Translations under genes and position numbers: made by a program | In this document: one piece after another, positions 22,773-30,938 of the stretch | How the letters are laid out: every line of letters starts with the position of its first letter | How positions within the stretch are numbered: the stretch's first letter is position 1 | The notes under the pieces: generated by a model | Databases searched by the model: none | Told to the model about the DNA's origin: nothing | The model's input: the letters and a program-made list of their open reading frames with translations, nothing else | Assembly (NCBI RefSeq): GCF_014873535.1 | Contig: NZ_JADBEF010000001.1 | Coordinates: 7,936,001-8,000,000 of the forward strand | Direction: 5' to 3' | Source: Nonomuraea africana | GTDB taxonomy: Bacteria; Actinomycetota; Actinomycetes; Streptosporangiales; Streptosporangiaceae | DNA: 64,000 nt

Positions 22773-24313
22773 GCTCCGATAGTCCAACCTCCGCTTTCGT
22801 CGCCTTCGTGGGCGCGGGCCCAGGCGACGAGGGCCTCCTCACGCTCCGCGGCGCCGAGCTGCTGGGCAGGGCCGACGCCGTCGTGCTCGACCAGGAGGCC
22901 TTCGGCCCGCTGCTCAAGTACTGCAAGGAAGGCGTCGAGGTCGTCCAGGGCGACTTCGTGAAGCGTGCCAAGGCGGGCCAGCTCGTCGTGCGCCTGTGCG
23001 AGGGCGACCCGATGCTGTTCTCCTCGATCACCGAGGAGGTCGCGGCCTGCACCGCGGCGGAGGTGGACTTCGAGATCGTGCCGGGCGTGCCGCCCGCCAC
23101 GGCCGTGCTCGCGTACGCCGGGATCCCCCCTGCCTCCGACGTGCCCGAGTTCAGGATCGTCGACGCCGCGCAGGAGCAGGACTGGGCCTCCCACGCCACC
23201 TGCCCCGGCACGCTGGTCATCTACAACGGCATCGACCAGGCCGTGGCGATCGGCAAGGCGCTGATCTCGAACGGCAAGCCCGACTCCACGCCCGTCGCCG
23301 TCAGCGGCGCGGGCACCACGACCGAGCAGTACACCGTCGCCACCACGCTCGCCAGGCTGCAGCCCGACCTCAAGCACGCGGGGTTCACCGAGCCCGCGCT
23401 GATCGTGGTCGGCGAGGCCGTCGGCCTGCGCGACCAGCTGTCGTGGTTCGAGACCAAGCCGCTGTTCGGCTGGCGGGTGCTCGTGCCGCGCACCAAGGAG
23501 CAGGCCGCGGGCCTGTCGGAGCAGCTGCGCTCCTACGGCGCGGTGCCCGAGGAGGTCCCGACGATCTCGGTCGAGCCGCCGCGCACCCCGCAGCAGATGG
23601 ACCGCGCCATCAAGGGCCTGGTCACCGGCCGCTACGAGTGGGTCGCCTTCACCAGCGCCAACGCCGTCAAGGCGGTGCGGGAGAAGTTCGAGGAGTACGG
23701 CCTCGACGCCCGCGCCTTCGCCGGGCTGAAGGTCGCGGCGGTGGGCGACGCCACCTCGCAGGCGCTGGTCGAGTTCGGTGTGAAGCCCGACCTGCTGCCC
23801 TCGGGCGAGCAGTCGTCCGAGGGGCTGGTCGCCGAGTGGCCGCCCTACGACTCGATGCTCGACCCGATCAACAGGGTGCTGCTGCCGCGTGCCGACATCT
23901 CCACCGACACGCTGGTCGCGGGGCTGACCGAGCTGGGCTGGGAGTGCGACGACGTCACGGCCTACCGGACCGTCCGCGCCGCGCCTCCGCCCGCGCCCAT
24001 CCGTGAGGCGATCAAGGGGGGCGGGTTCGACGCGGTGCTGTTCACCTCGTCCTCCACGGTCAGGAACCTCGTCGGCATCGCGGGCAAGCCGCACAACGTC
24101 ACGGTCATCGCGGTCATCGGGCCGCAGACCGCCAAGACGGCCGAGGAGTTCGGGCTGCGCGTCGACGTGATGGCCGACAAGCCTTCCGCTTCCGCGCTGG
24201 CGGCCGCGCTGGCCGAGTACGGTCGTAAGCAGAGGCAGGCGGCGCTGGAGGCGGGCGACATCCCGCGCAGGCCGTCGCAGAACCGCAGGGGCGCACGCAG
24301 GCGCACCAAGTAG
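22769..24313 (+). CDS. hemD: Uroporphyrinogen-III synthase with N-terminal SUMT (CobA)-like domain
   Basis: The 514-residue fusion has an N-terminal tetrapyrrole-methylase-like domain (about 1-245; FVGAGPGDEGLLTLRGAELL, VPGVPPATAVLAYAG) and a C-terminal HemD domain (about 250-500; WRVLVPRTKEQAAGLSEQL, WVAFTSANAVKAV, FDAVLFTSSSTVRNLVGI). HemD closes and inverts ring D to form uroporphyrinogen III. The methylase half has LCEGDPMLFS where active SUMT usually has LKGGDPFVFGR, so methyltransferase activity, and a siroheme/B12 role, is uncertain. Start TTG 22769 is supported by GGGGGAG 8 bases upstream. Confidence 0.93.
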   Translation: MSSDSPTSAFVAFVGAGPGDEGLLTLRGAELLGRADAVVLDQEAFGPLLKYCKEGVEVVQGDFVKRAKAGQLVVRLCEGDPMLFSSITEEVAACTAAEVDFEIVPGVPPATAVLAYAGIPPASDVPEFRIVDAAQEQDWASHATCPGTLVIYNGIDQAVAIGKALISNGKPDSTPVAVSGAGTTTEQYTVATTLARLQPDLKHAGFTEPALIVVGEAVGLRDQLSWFETKPLFGWRVLVPRTKEQAAGLSEQLRSYGAVPEEVPTISVEPPRTPQQMDRAIKGLVTGRYEWVAFTSANAVKAVREKFEEYGLDARAFAGLKVAAVGDATSQALVEFGVKPDLLPSGEQSSEGLVAEWPPYDSMLDPINRVLLPRADISTDTLVAGLTELGWECDDVTAYRTVRAAPPPAPIREAIKGGGFDAVLFTSSSTVRNLVGIAGKPHNVTVIAVIGPQTAKTAEEFGLRVDVMADKPSASALAAALAEYGRKQRQAALEAGDIPRRPSQNRRGARRRTK

Positions 24314-24323
24314 GGGGACCCCC

Positions 24324-25307
24324 ATGACCGCTGAGTTTCCCGCCGCCCGTCCGCGGCGGCTGCGCCGTACGCCCGCCATGCGGCGGATGGTGACGGGCAC
24401 CCGGCTGCACCCGGCCGAGCTGATCCTGCCGGTGTTCGTCAAGGAGGGCATCAGCGAGCCCCAGCAGGTCGGCTCGATGCCGGGCGTCGTCCAGCACACC
24501 CGCGACTCGCTGCGCAAGGCCGTGAGCGAGGCGGCGGAGGTGGGCGTGGGCGGCGTCATGCTGTTCGGCATCCCCGCCGTAAAGGACGGCCACGGCAGCG
24601 CCGCCGACGACCCCGAGGGCATCACCCAGCGGGCGCTGCGCGACGTGGTGTCCGAGGTGGGCGACGCGCTGGTGGTCATGGCCGACACCTGCCTCGACGA
24701 GGTCACCGACCACGGGCACTGCGGCATCCTCACCCCCGACGGCGAGGTCGACAACGACGCCACGCTCGACCGCTACGTCTCCATGGCGCTCGCCCAGGTC
24801 CGCGCCGGCTCCCAGATGGTCTCGCCGAGCGGCATGATGGACGGCCAGGTCGGCGCCATCAGGGCCGGTCTCGACGCGGCGGGCTTCGCCCACATCCCGA
24901 TCATGGCCTACGCGGCGAAGTACGCCTCCGCCTTCTTCGGGCCCTTCCGCGACGCGGTCGAGACCCCCAAGGACTTCGGTGACCGCAAGGCCTACCAGCA
25001 GGACCCCGCGGGCCCGCGCGGCGAGGCGCTGCGCGAGGTACGGCTCGACCTGGCGGAGGGCGCCGACATCGTCATGGTCAAGCCCGCCCTCGCCTACCTC
25101 GACATCCTGCGCGAGGTCCGCGACACGGTCGAGGTGCCGGTCGCGGCCTACCAGGTCAGCGGCGAGTACGCGATGATCGAGGCCGCCGCCGCCAACGGGT
25201 GGATCGACCGCGACAGGGCGATCATGGAGTCGCTGGTCGCGATCCGCCGCGCCGGGGCGGACCTGATTCTCACGTACTGGGCGGCGGAAGTGGCTCGCAG
25301 AATCTGA
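24324..25307 (+). CDS. hemB: Delta-aminolevulinic acid dehydratase (porphobilinogen synthase)
   Basis: The 327-residue enzyme condenses two 5-aminolevulinate molecules to porphobilinogen. It shows LHPAELILPVFVKEG near the start, the metal-site region DTCLDEVTDHGHCGIL, PSGMMDGQVGAIR, the Schiff-base lysine in IPIMAYAAKYASAFFGPFRDA (about 202) and the second active lysine in DIVMVKPALAYLDIL (about 257). It lies 10 bases after hemD with AGGGGG upstream of the ATG and completes the rex-hemACDB cluster. Confidence 0.97.
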   Translation: MTAEFPAARPRRLRRTPAMRRMVTGTRLHPAELILPVFVKEGISEPQQVGSMPGVVQHTRDSLRKAVSEAAEVGVGGVMLFGIPAVKDGHGSAADDPEGITQRALRDVVSEVGDALVVMADTCLDEVTDHGHCGILTPDGEVDNDATLDRYVSMALAQVRAGSQMVSPSGMMDGQVGAIRAGLDAAGFAHIPIMAYAAKYASAFFGPFRDAVETPKDFGDRKAYQQDPAGPRGEALREVRLDLAEGADIVMVKPALAYLDILREVRDTVEVPVAAYQVSGEYAMIEAAAANGWIDRDRAIMESLVAIRRAGADLILTYWAAEVARRI

Positions 25308-25442
25308 ACGTGGGGGTTTGCCGTCGGGTCATGGGACGTATGCGTTAGAGTGCGAGGACAAGTGCTGGTGTGTCCCTTGTGAAGCCTTGTCTTGTGCCCG
25401 GGGACCTCTTCTCACGCACGGGGACTCGAACGGGAGACACCA

Positions 25443-26069
25443 ATGGTGGGGGTACCACTCGCTCGGCGTACCAAAAGGCGGACGCGGCCGACGCGCATCG
25501 ACTCTGTCCTGCAGTACGCGGCCCTGGGCTGGGCCAGCGTGCCAGGCGCCCATCCGCTGCGCCGGGGGTCCCGCGCCTGCTCGTGTGACCGCATCGGCTG
25601 TCCCGACCCCGGCGCGCACCCCCTTTCGCCCGCGTGGAGCCTCCAGGCCACGACGGACACCGCCCTGCTCACCCGCTGGTGGCAGCGCGAGCCCGAGGCC
25701 AATGTGATCCTCCCCACCGGCCGCGTGTTCGACGTCTTCGACGTACCACTGGCCGCCGGGCTCACCGCGCTGGCCCGCATGGACGCCGCTGACTTCCCCT
25801 CAGGCCCGGTCGCCGCCAACGGTGACCGGGTGCTGTTTTATGTGGCCACCCGGGGCAACCCCGAGGACGAGGACGAGTGGTGGTCCTGCAGCCTCGACGT
25901 GGCCCCCACCACGATCGACGACACGCCGGGGCTGCGCTGGCACTGCCGCGACAGCTTCGTCCTGGCGCCGCCGTCCACGTTGCCGACCGGCCAGCCGACC
26001 TCCTGGCTGCGGCCCCCTGACGGCCGCCCGCTCCCCGACCCGCTCCGCGTCCTCGACTGGCTCGTCTGA
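25443..26069 (+). CDS. Short primase/polymerase-like (Prim-Pol) domain protein, probably catalytically degenerate
   Basis: The 208-residue protein resembles the N-terminal half of bifunctional DNA primase/polymerase proteins: YAALGWASVPGAHPL, a Cys-rich loop (CSCDRIGCPDPGAHP), TDTALLTRWWQREPEANVILPTG. Where active members have a metal-binding DxD, this one reads VFDVFDVPLAAG, so one acidic ligand appears to be missing. There is no helicase or zinc module. Start ATG 25443 has GGGAG 7 bases upstream. It sits between hemB and hemL, as related copies do in other actinomycetes, but has no obvious link to heme. Function unknown. Confidence 0.72.
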   Translation: MVGVPLARRTKRRTRPTRIDSVLQYAALGWASVPGAHPLRRGSRACSCDRIGCPDPGAHPLSPAWSLQATTDTALLTRWWQREPEANVILPTGRVFDVFDVPLAAGLTALARMDAADFPSGPVAANGDRVLFYVATRGNPEDEDEWWSCSLDVAPTTIDDTPGLRWHCRDSFVLAPPSTLPTGQPTSWLRPPDGRPLPDPLRVLDWLV

Positions 26070-26221
26070 CCCGCCCAGCGCCATCCCCGGCCGGGACCTC
26101 CTCCGCCGCCCGGCCACCGAAGAGACGTCCACCCGTGCCCACGCGAGGTCTCGACCGCCCCCCTAGAGACGTCCGCCTGTGTCCACGTGCGGCCTCCGGA
26201 GATAGCAGGGGGTGGGGATCG

Positions 26222-26227
26222 TAGGCT
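26222..26227 (+). promoter_or_regulatory. Putative -10 box (TAGGCT) of hemL
   Basis: TAGGCT ends 7 bases before the hemL GTG at 26235. The gene would have its own leaderless promoter, separate from rex-hemACDB. Confidence 0.45.
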
Positions 26228-26234
26228 GGAGCGC

Positions 26235-27524
26235 GTGAGCCGTACACAGAACTCAGAGGAACTCTTCGAGCGCGCCCGCGCCATCGTCCCCGGCGGTGTC
26301 AACTCTCCCGTCAGGGCGTTCGGCGCCGTAGGGGGAACGCCGCGATTCATGGCAGCGGGCGATGGCCCCTACATCACCGACGTCGACGGCAACCGCTACG
26401 TCGACCTGGTCTGCTCGTGGGGTCCGATGATCCTGGGCCACCGCCACCCCTCCGTCGTGGCGGCCGTGTCCGAGGCGTTGTCCCACGGCCTGTCGTACGG
26501 CACCGCCACCCCCGGCGAGGTCGAGCTGGCCGAGGAGATCGTGGCCAGGATCGCCCCGGTGGAGAAGGTACGCCTGGTCAGCTCGGGCACCGAGGCGACG
26601 ATGAGCGCCGTACGGCTGGCCCGCGGCTTCACCGGACGCTCCAAGATCATCAAGTTCGCCGGCTGCTACCACGGCCACGTCGACGCGCTGCTCGCCTCGG
26701 CGGGCTCGGGCGTGGTGACCTTCGGGCTGCCCGACACGCCCGGCGTCACGGGAGCCGCGGCGGCCGACACCATCGTCCTGCCGTACAACGACCTGACGGC
26801 GGTCGAGGAGGCCTTCCGCACCGCCGAGATCGCCTGCGTGATCACCGAGGCGTGCCCTGCCAACATGGGCGTCGTCCCGCCGCTGCCCGGCTTCAACCAG
26901 CGGCTGAAGGAGCTGTGCGCGGCCAACGGTGCCCTGCTCATCGTCGACGAGGTGCTGACGGGCTTCAGGGTGTCGAGCGCGGGCTGGTACGGGCTCGACC
27001 CGGTGGAGGCCGACCTCATGACGTTCGGCAAGGTCATGGGCGGCGGGCTGCCCGCCGCGGCCTTCGGCGGGCGGGCCGACGTGATGGCGCACCTGGCCCC
27101 CGAGGGCCCCGTCTACCAGGCGGGCACCCTGTCGGGCAACCCGCTGGCCACCGCCGCGGGCCTGGCCACGCTGCGCGGCCTCGACGACGATGCCTACGCC
27201 AGGATCGACGCGGCGGCCGCGGCGGTCTCGGCCGCAGCCTCGAAGGCGCTGGCGGCGGAGGGCGTGCCGCACCGGCTGCAGAGCGCGGGCAGCCTCTTCT
27301 CGATCTTCTTCACCGATCGGGAGGTGACCGACTTCGCCGCCGCCCAGACGCAGAACACGAAGGCCTACACCGCGTTCTTCCACGCGATGCTGGACCAGGG
27401 CGTCTACCTGCCGCCCTCGGCGTACGAGGCGTGGTTCCTGTCGGCCGCGCACGACGAGGCGGCGGTCGGTCTGATCGTCGACGCGCTGCCCGTGGCCGCC
27501 AGGGCCGCCGCCTCGGCGGCGTAG
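26235..27524 (+). CDS. hemL: Glutamate-1-semialdehyde 2,1-aminomutase
   Basis: The 429-residue PLP enzyme converts glutamate-1-semialdehyde to 5-aminolevulinate, joining hemA to hemB. Landmarks are the N-terminal ARAIVPGGVNSPVRAFGAVGG, VRLVSSGTEATMSAVRLARG, the Asp in LLIVDEVLTGFRV and the PLP lysine in LMTFGKVMGGGLPAAAFGG (about residue 262). GTG 26235 gives the usual N-terminus. The last 121 bases are overlapped antisense by the converging EamA gene. Confidence 0.96.
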   Translation: MSRTQNSEELFERARAIVPGGVNSPVRAFGAVGGTPRFMAAGDGPYITDVDGNRYVDLVCSWGPMILGHRHPSVVAAVSEALSHGLSYGTATPGEVELAEEIVARIAPVEKVRLVSSGTEATMSAVRLARGFTGRSKIIKFAGCYHGHVDALLASAGSGVVTFGLPDTPGVTGAAAADTIVLPYNDLTAVEEAFRTAEIACVITEACPANMGVVPPLPGFNQRLKELCAANGALLIVDEVLTGFRVSSAGWYGLDPVEADLMTFGKVMGGGLPAAAFGGRADVMAHLAPEGPVYQAGTLSGNPLATAAGLATLRGLDDDAYARIDAAAAAVSAAASKALAAEGVPHRLQSAGSLFSIFFTDREVTDFAAAQTQNTKAYTAFFHAMLDQGVYLPPSAYEAWFLSAAHDEAAVGLIVDALPVAARAAASAA

Positions 27525-28372
27525 CCGCGGGCGGCGCGGGGCCTGGTGCCCGCGTACAGCGCGCCCGAGACGATGAGCACCCCGGCGAGCAGCTTCACCC
27601 ACGAGATGCTCTCGCCGGTCACCAGGGCCGCCGACGACAGGCCGAAGACCGGGATGAGCAGCGTGTACGGCGCGACCGTCGACGCGTCGTAGCGCTTCAG
27701 CAGCCATCCCCACACGCCGAACCCGCCCAGCGTCGAGATGAACGCCACGTACATCAGCGACGCCACCCCCTCCCACGCGAAGGTCAGGTGCGGCACCCCC
27801 TCCACCGCCAGCGACAACAGGAGGAGGGGCGGGGCCGACAGCGCGCTCACCCACACCATGAAGCGCAGCGAGTCGGGCGGCGCGGCCTTGCGCTGGATGA
27901 CCGTGCCCAGGCCCCAGGAGGCGGCCGCGCCCACGCACATCAGGAAGGCGCCGAACGGGCCGCCCGCGCCGAAGTCGTAGGCGACGATCGCCAGGCCCGC
28001 GAAGGCGACGGCCAGCCCGACGATCCTGCGCGTCCCCGGCCGCTCGCCCAGCAGCACCGCCGCGAAGACCACCACGAACAGCGCCTGGGTCTGCAGCACC
28101 AGCGAGGAGAGCCCGGGCGGCATCCCGGCTCGCATGCCGACCAGCAGCAGCCCGAACTGGCCCACGCCGACCGCGGCGGCCACGCCGACGATCCACCGCC
28201 AGGCCACGCCGGGCCGTCCCGCGAACAGCAGCGCGGGGAAGGCGGCGAGGGCGAACCGGAGCGCGGCGTAGAGGAGGGGCGGGAAGTGCTGGAGCCCGAC
28301 CTCCATGACGACGAAGTTGAACCCCCAGACGGCCGCCAGTCCGATCGCGAGCAGGACGTGCTTGAGACGCAT
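27404..28372 (-). CDS. EamA/DMT-family transporter
   Basis: The 322-residue protein has ten predicted transmembrane helices in two EamA repeats (AIGLAAVWGFNFVVMEVGL...; GAAASWGLGTVIQRKA...). Such proteins export amino acids or related metabolites. The last ~45 residues, after LYAGTRPRAARG, are a low-complexity Ala-rich tail encoded opposite the end of hemL; there is no stop until 27404. ATG 28372 begins a normal first helix. It is divergent from the LysR gene over 73 bases and is its probable target. Confidence 0.88.
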   Translation of the reverse strand: MRLKHVLLAIGLAAVWGFNFVVMEVGLQHFPPLLYAALRFALAAFPALLFAGRPGVAWRWIVGVAAAVGVGQFGLLLVGMRAGMPPGLSSLVLQTQALFVVVFAAVLLGERPGTRRIVGLAVAFAGLAIVAYDFGAGGPFGAFLMCVGAAASWGLGTVIQRKAAPPDSLRFMVWVSALSAPPLLLLSLAVEGVPHLTFAWEGVASLMYVAFISTLGGFGVWGWLLKRYDASTVAPYTLLIPVFGLSSAALVTGESISWVKLLAGVLIVSGALYAGTRPRAARGYAAEAAALAATGSASTIRPTAASSCAADRNHASYAEGGR

Positions 28373-28414
28373 TCCACCATGCTCACCAGACAAGACACTT
28401 GAGCACAAGCAACA

Positions 28415-28430
28415 CTTTCTTAGGTGAAAG
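28415..28430. promoter_or_regulatory. LysR-type operator candidate
   Basis: CTTTC-TTAGGT-GAAAG is a perfect 5-bp inverted repeat that contains a T-N11-A match, in the 73-base region between the EamA gene and the divergent LysR gene. It overlaps the expected -35 area of the regulator, as expected for autoregulation. Confidence 0.5.
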
Positions 28431-28433
28431 GTT

Positions 28434-28439
28434 TAGAAT
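28434..28439 (+). promoter_or_regulatory. -10 box (TAGAAT) of the LysR gene
   Basis: TAGAAT is close to the TATAAT consensus and ends 6 bases before the ATG at 28446, implying a leaderless mRNA. Confidence 0.55.
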
Positions 28440-28445
28440 GGCTAC

Positions 28446-29363
28446 ATGCTTGACCTGAACCGGCTGAAGGCGCTGCACGCCGTCCACGTCTACGGGTCGG
28501 TGGGCGCCGCCGCCGACGCGCTGATGGTCACCCCGTCCGCGGTCTCCCAGCAGCTCGCGAAGCTCGAGCGCGAGACCGGCGCCACGCTGCTCGAACGCAA
28601 CGGGCGAGGGGTGAAGCTCACCGACGCCGCCGGACTGCTCGCCGAGCACGCCGAGAAGATCCTCGCCCTGGTGGAGACCGCCGAGGCCGACTTCGAGGCG
28701 CTGCGGGGAGCCGTCGTCGGCAGGCTCAACATCGGCGCGTTCCCGACCGCGGCGCGAGGGCTCATGCCGCAGGCGCTGACGCTGCTCCAGCAGCGCCATC
28801 CCGACCTGGCCGTGCACCTGAGCGAGCGCGAGCCCGAGCGCCAGATCAGGGAGGTCGCGCGCGGCGAGCTCGACCTGGTCGTCGTCCAGGACTGGCTCAA
28901 CAGGCCCATCGCGGTGCCCGAGGGGCTGTCCAGGGCGACGCTGCTCGACGACATCGCGGACGTCGCGCTGCCCGCGACGCACGCGCTGGCCGAGCGCAGG
29001 GAGGTCGCGCTGGCCGAGCTGAGCGGCGACAGGTGGATCAGCTCCTCGCCCGGCACGATCTGCCACGACTGGCTGGTCTTCACCCTGCGCAGCGCCGAGC
29101 TGGAGCCGGAGATCACCTGCATGGCCGACGAGTACCCGACCCAGCTGGCGCTGGTCGAGGCGGGACTCGGCTGCGCGATCGTGCCGAGGCTCGGCAGGGT
29201 CCACATCCCCGAGGGCGTGCGGATGGTGCCGATCATGCCGCGCCAGACCCGGCGCATCTACGCGCTGTGGCGCACCGACGCCGCCCGCCGGCCCGCCATC
29301 CGGGCCGCGGTCGAGGCGCTCGTGGCCGCCAGCAGGGAGCTGGAGACCGGCTGGATCAGCTGA
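28446..29363 (+). CDS. LysR-family transcriptional regulator
   Basis: The 305-residue regulator has an N-terminal winged HTH (LKALHAVHVYGSVGAAADAL; VTPSAVSQQLAKLERETGATLLERN) and a periplasmic-binding-protein-like effector domain (about 90-300). It is divergent from an EamA transporter gene across a short promoter region with an inverted repeat, the usual arrangement for a regulator of an exporter. It converges with a second EamA gene with an 8-base overlap. The effector is unknown. Confidence 0.93.
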   Translation: MLDLNRLKALHAVHVYGSVGAAADALMVTPSAVSQQLAKLERETGATLLERNGRGVKLTDAAGLLAEHAEKILALVETAEADFEALRGAVVGRLNIGAFPTAARGLMPQALTLLQQRHPDLAVHLSEREPERQIREVARGELDLVVVQDWLNRPIAVPEGLSRATLLDDIADVALPATHALAERREVALAELSGDRWISSSPGTICHDWLVFTLRSAELEPEITCMADEYPTQLALVEAGLGCAIVPRLGRVHIPEGVRMVPIMPRQTRRIYALWRTDAARRPAIRAAVEALVAASRELETGWIS

Positions 29364-30198
29364 CCGCGATCGCGACCATCCCGCCGAGGATGACCCCTGC
29401 GGCGAGCAGTCTGCGCCGCAGGTCGCCCTCGGCCAGCAGCCGCCCTCCCATGACCACCGCGATCAGCACGCTCACCTCCCGCATCGGCGCGACCACGCTG
29501 ACCGGCGCCAGCCTGAAGGCGAACAGCGCGAGCAGGTACGACAGCGGCACCAGCACGGCCGCCCCGAGCACCTTCGTCCAGTGCTCGCGCCACACCTCGG
29601 CGACCAGCCGTCGCCTCTCGCCGAGCGCGAACGGCGTGATCGCCAGCATCCTGAACAGCTCGCCGAGATAGATCAGCACCATCGGCGCGACCGCGGACTC
29701 CTTCACCAGCTGGGCGTCCCAGAGCGTGTAGCCCGCGATGAACACGCCCGTCATCAGCCCGAACAGCAGCCCCCTGACGTCTCCCACGCCGCCCCCGCTG
29801 AGCAGGAACACGCCGATGCCCACCAGCAGGATGCCCGCGACGCCGAGGTGTGTCGGGTGCTCCCCGAGGAACAGCACGGCGGCGGCGCTGGCCAGCATCG
29901 GCCCGGTGCCCCTCGCCACCGGGTAGACCACCGACAGGTCGCCGTGGCGGTAACCACGCTGGAGCAGCACGAAGTAGGCCAGGTGCAGCGCCGTGCTCAC
30001 GCAGATCAACGGCACCATCCGCCATGACGGCACGGCGCCCGTGACCAGCGCGGCAGGTGTCCACAACACGGTCGAGGCGGCGGCGACCAGCCACAGGAAC
30101 ACAACGGCGTCGGCCTTGGCCGCCTGCTTGCTCAGCAGGTTCCATCCGGCATGGGAGACGGCGGCGACCAGGACGAGGGCGAGCGCGAGAGGGTTCAC
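29356..30198 (-). CDS. EamA/DMT-family transporter
   Basis: The 280-residue membrane protein has about ten helices in two EamA repeats (ALALVLVAAVSHAGWNLLSKQAAK; VYPVARGTGPMLASAAAVLFLGE; PLSYLLALFAFRLAPVSVVAPMRE). GTG 30198 is taken as start because it begins the first helix directly; the frame is open further upstream but there it is antisense to the histidine phosphatase gene. It converges on the LysR gene and is probably not in its operon. Substrate unknown. Confidence 0.85.
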   Translation of the reverse strand: MNPLALALVLVAAVSHAGWNLLSKQAAKADAVVFLWLVAAASTVLWTPAALVTGAVPSWRMVPLICVSTALHLAYFVLLQRGYRHGDLSVVYPVARGTGPMLASAAAVLFLGEHPTHLGVAGILLVGIGVFLLSGGGVGDVRGLLFGLMTGVFIAGYTLWDAQLVKESAVAPMVLIYLGELFRMLAITPFALGERRRLVAEVWREHWTKVLGAAVLVPLSYLLALFAFRLAPVSVVAPMREVSVLIAVVMGGRLLAEGDLRRRLLAAGVILGGMVAIAVS

Positions 30199-30249
30199 CG
30201 GTCCACTTTCGCAGGGCGGGCCGACGCGAACGGATAGGGTGGGGCCACC

Positions 30250-30882
30250 ATGGCTGAGACCACCGTCGTTCACCTGCTGCGGCACGGAGAGGTGTACAAC
30301 CCCAAGGGCATCCTGTACGGCAGGCTGCCCGGCTACCGCCTGTCGGAGACCGGCCTCCTCATGGCGGAGACGGTCGCCAAGGCCGTGGCCGACCGCGACA
30401 TCGTCCGCGTCTACAGCTCCCCGCTCGAGCGCGCCCAGGAGACCGCCGCCCCGCTCGCCGCCAAGCTCGGCCTCGACGTCGAGATCGACGAGCGGCTGAT
30501 CGAGGCGGGCAACGTGCTGGAGGGCAGGCCAATCGCCCGCCTGGTCAGGAGCCCGCGCAACTACCGCCACTTCTGGCATCCGGGCCGGCCGTCGTGGGGC
30601 GAGCCGTACACCGAGGTGGTGGCGCGCATGCGCGACATGGTCGACACCGCGCGCGCGGCCAGCCGCGGGCACGAGGCGGTGCTGGTCAGCCACCAGCTGC
30701 CCATCTGGATGATCAGGGTGGCCGCCGAAGGGCGCAGGCTGTGGCACGATCCACGCCGCCGCCAGTGCGCGCTCGCCAGCCTGACCACGTTCACCTTCGA
30801 CGGCGACCGGCTCGTCAGCATCGGTTACAGCGAGCCGGCCGCGGCGCTTCTCAAGGGCCGCCCCAGCGTCCCGGGCGCGTGA
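30250..30882 (+). CDS. Histidine phosphatase (phosphoglycerate-mutase-like) family protein
   Basis: The 210-residue protein has the catalytic RHG triplet in VVHLLRHGEVYNPKG (phosphohistidine at about residue 12), the substrate-binding Arg in VYSSPLERAQET and the second His in EAVLVSHQLPIWM. These define a 2H phosphatase. The family includes phosphoglycerate mutases, sugar-phosphate phosphatases and alpha-ribazole phosphatase, and this one cannot be assigned further. It lies just upstream of the cytochrome c maturation operon, separated by a perfect inverted repeat. Confidence 0.92.
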   Translation: MAETTVVHLLRHGEVYNPKGILYGRLPGYRLSETGLLMAETVAKAVADRDIVRVYSSPLERAQETAAPLAAKLGLDVEIDERLIEAGNVLEGRPIARLVRSPRNYRHFWHPGRPSWGEPYTEVVARMRDMVDTARAASRGHEAVLVSHQLPIWMIRVAAEGRRLWHDPRRRQCALASLTTFTFDGDRLVSIGYSEPAAALLKGRPSVPGA

Positions 30883-30886
30883 TCCC

Positions 30887-30913
30887 GCCGGTAGAGTTAC
30901 AAGCTCTACCGGC
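30887..30913. promoter_or_regulatory. Perfect 10-bp inverted repeat before resA
   Basis: GCCGGTAGAG, a 7-base spacer TTACAAG, and CTCTACCGGC form a perfect palindrome 5 bases after the histidine phosphatase stop and 9 bases before the resA ribosome binding site. It could be a terminator without T-tract, or an operator/leader hairpin controlling the cytochrome c maturation operon. Position so near the resA start favours regulation. Confidence 0.5.
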
Positions 30914-30938
30914 TGTAGTACAAGGAGATCCTTCTCCC

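Noticed and set aside
24114..24893. Long minus-strand frames opposite hemD and hemB
   Set aside because: These are shadow frames of well-supported heme genes, with no recognisable domains.
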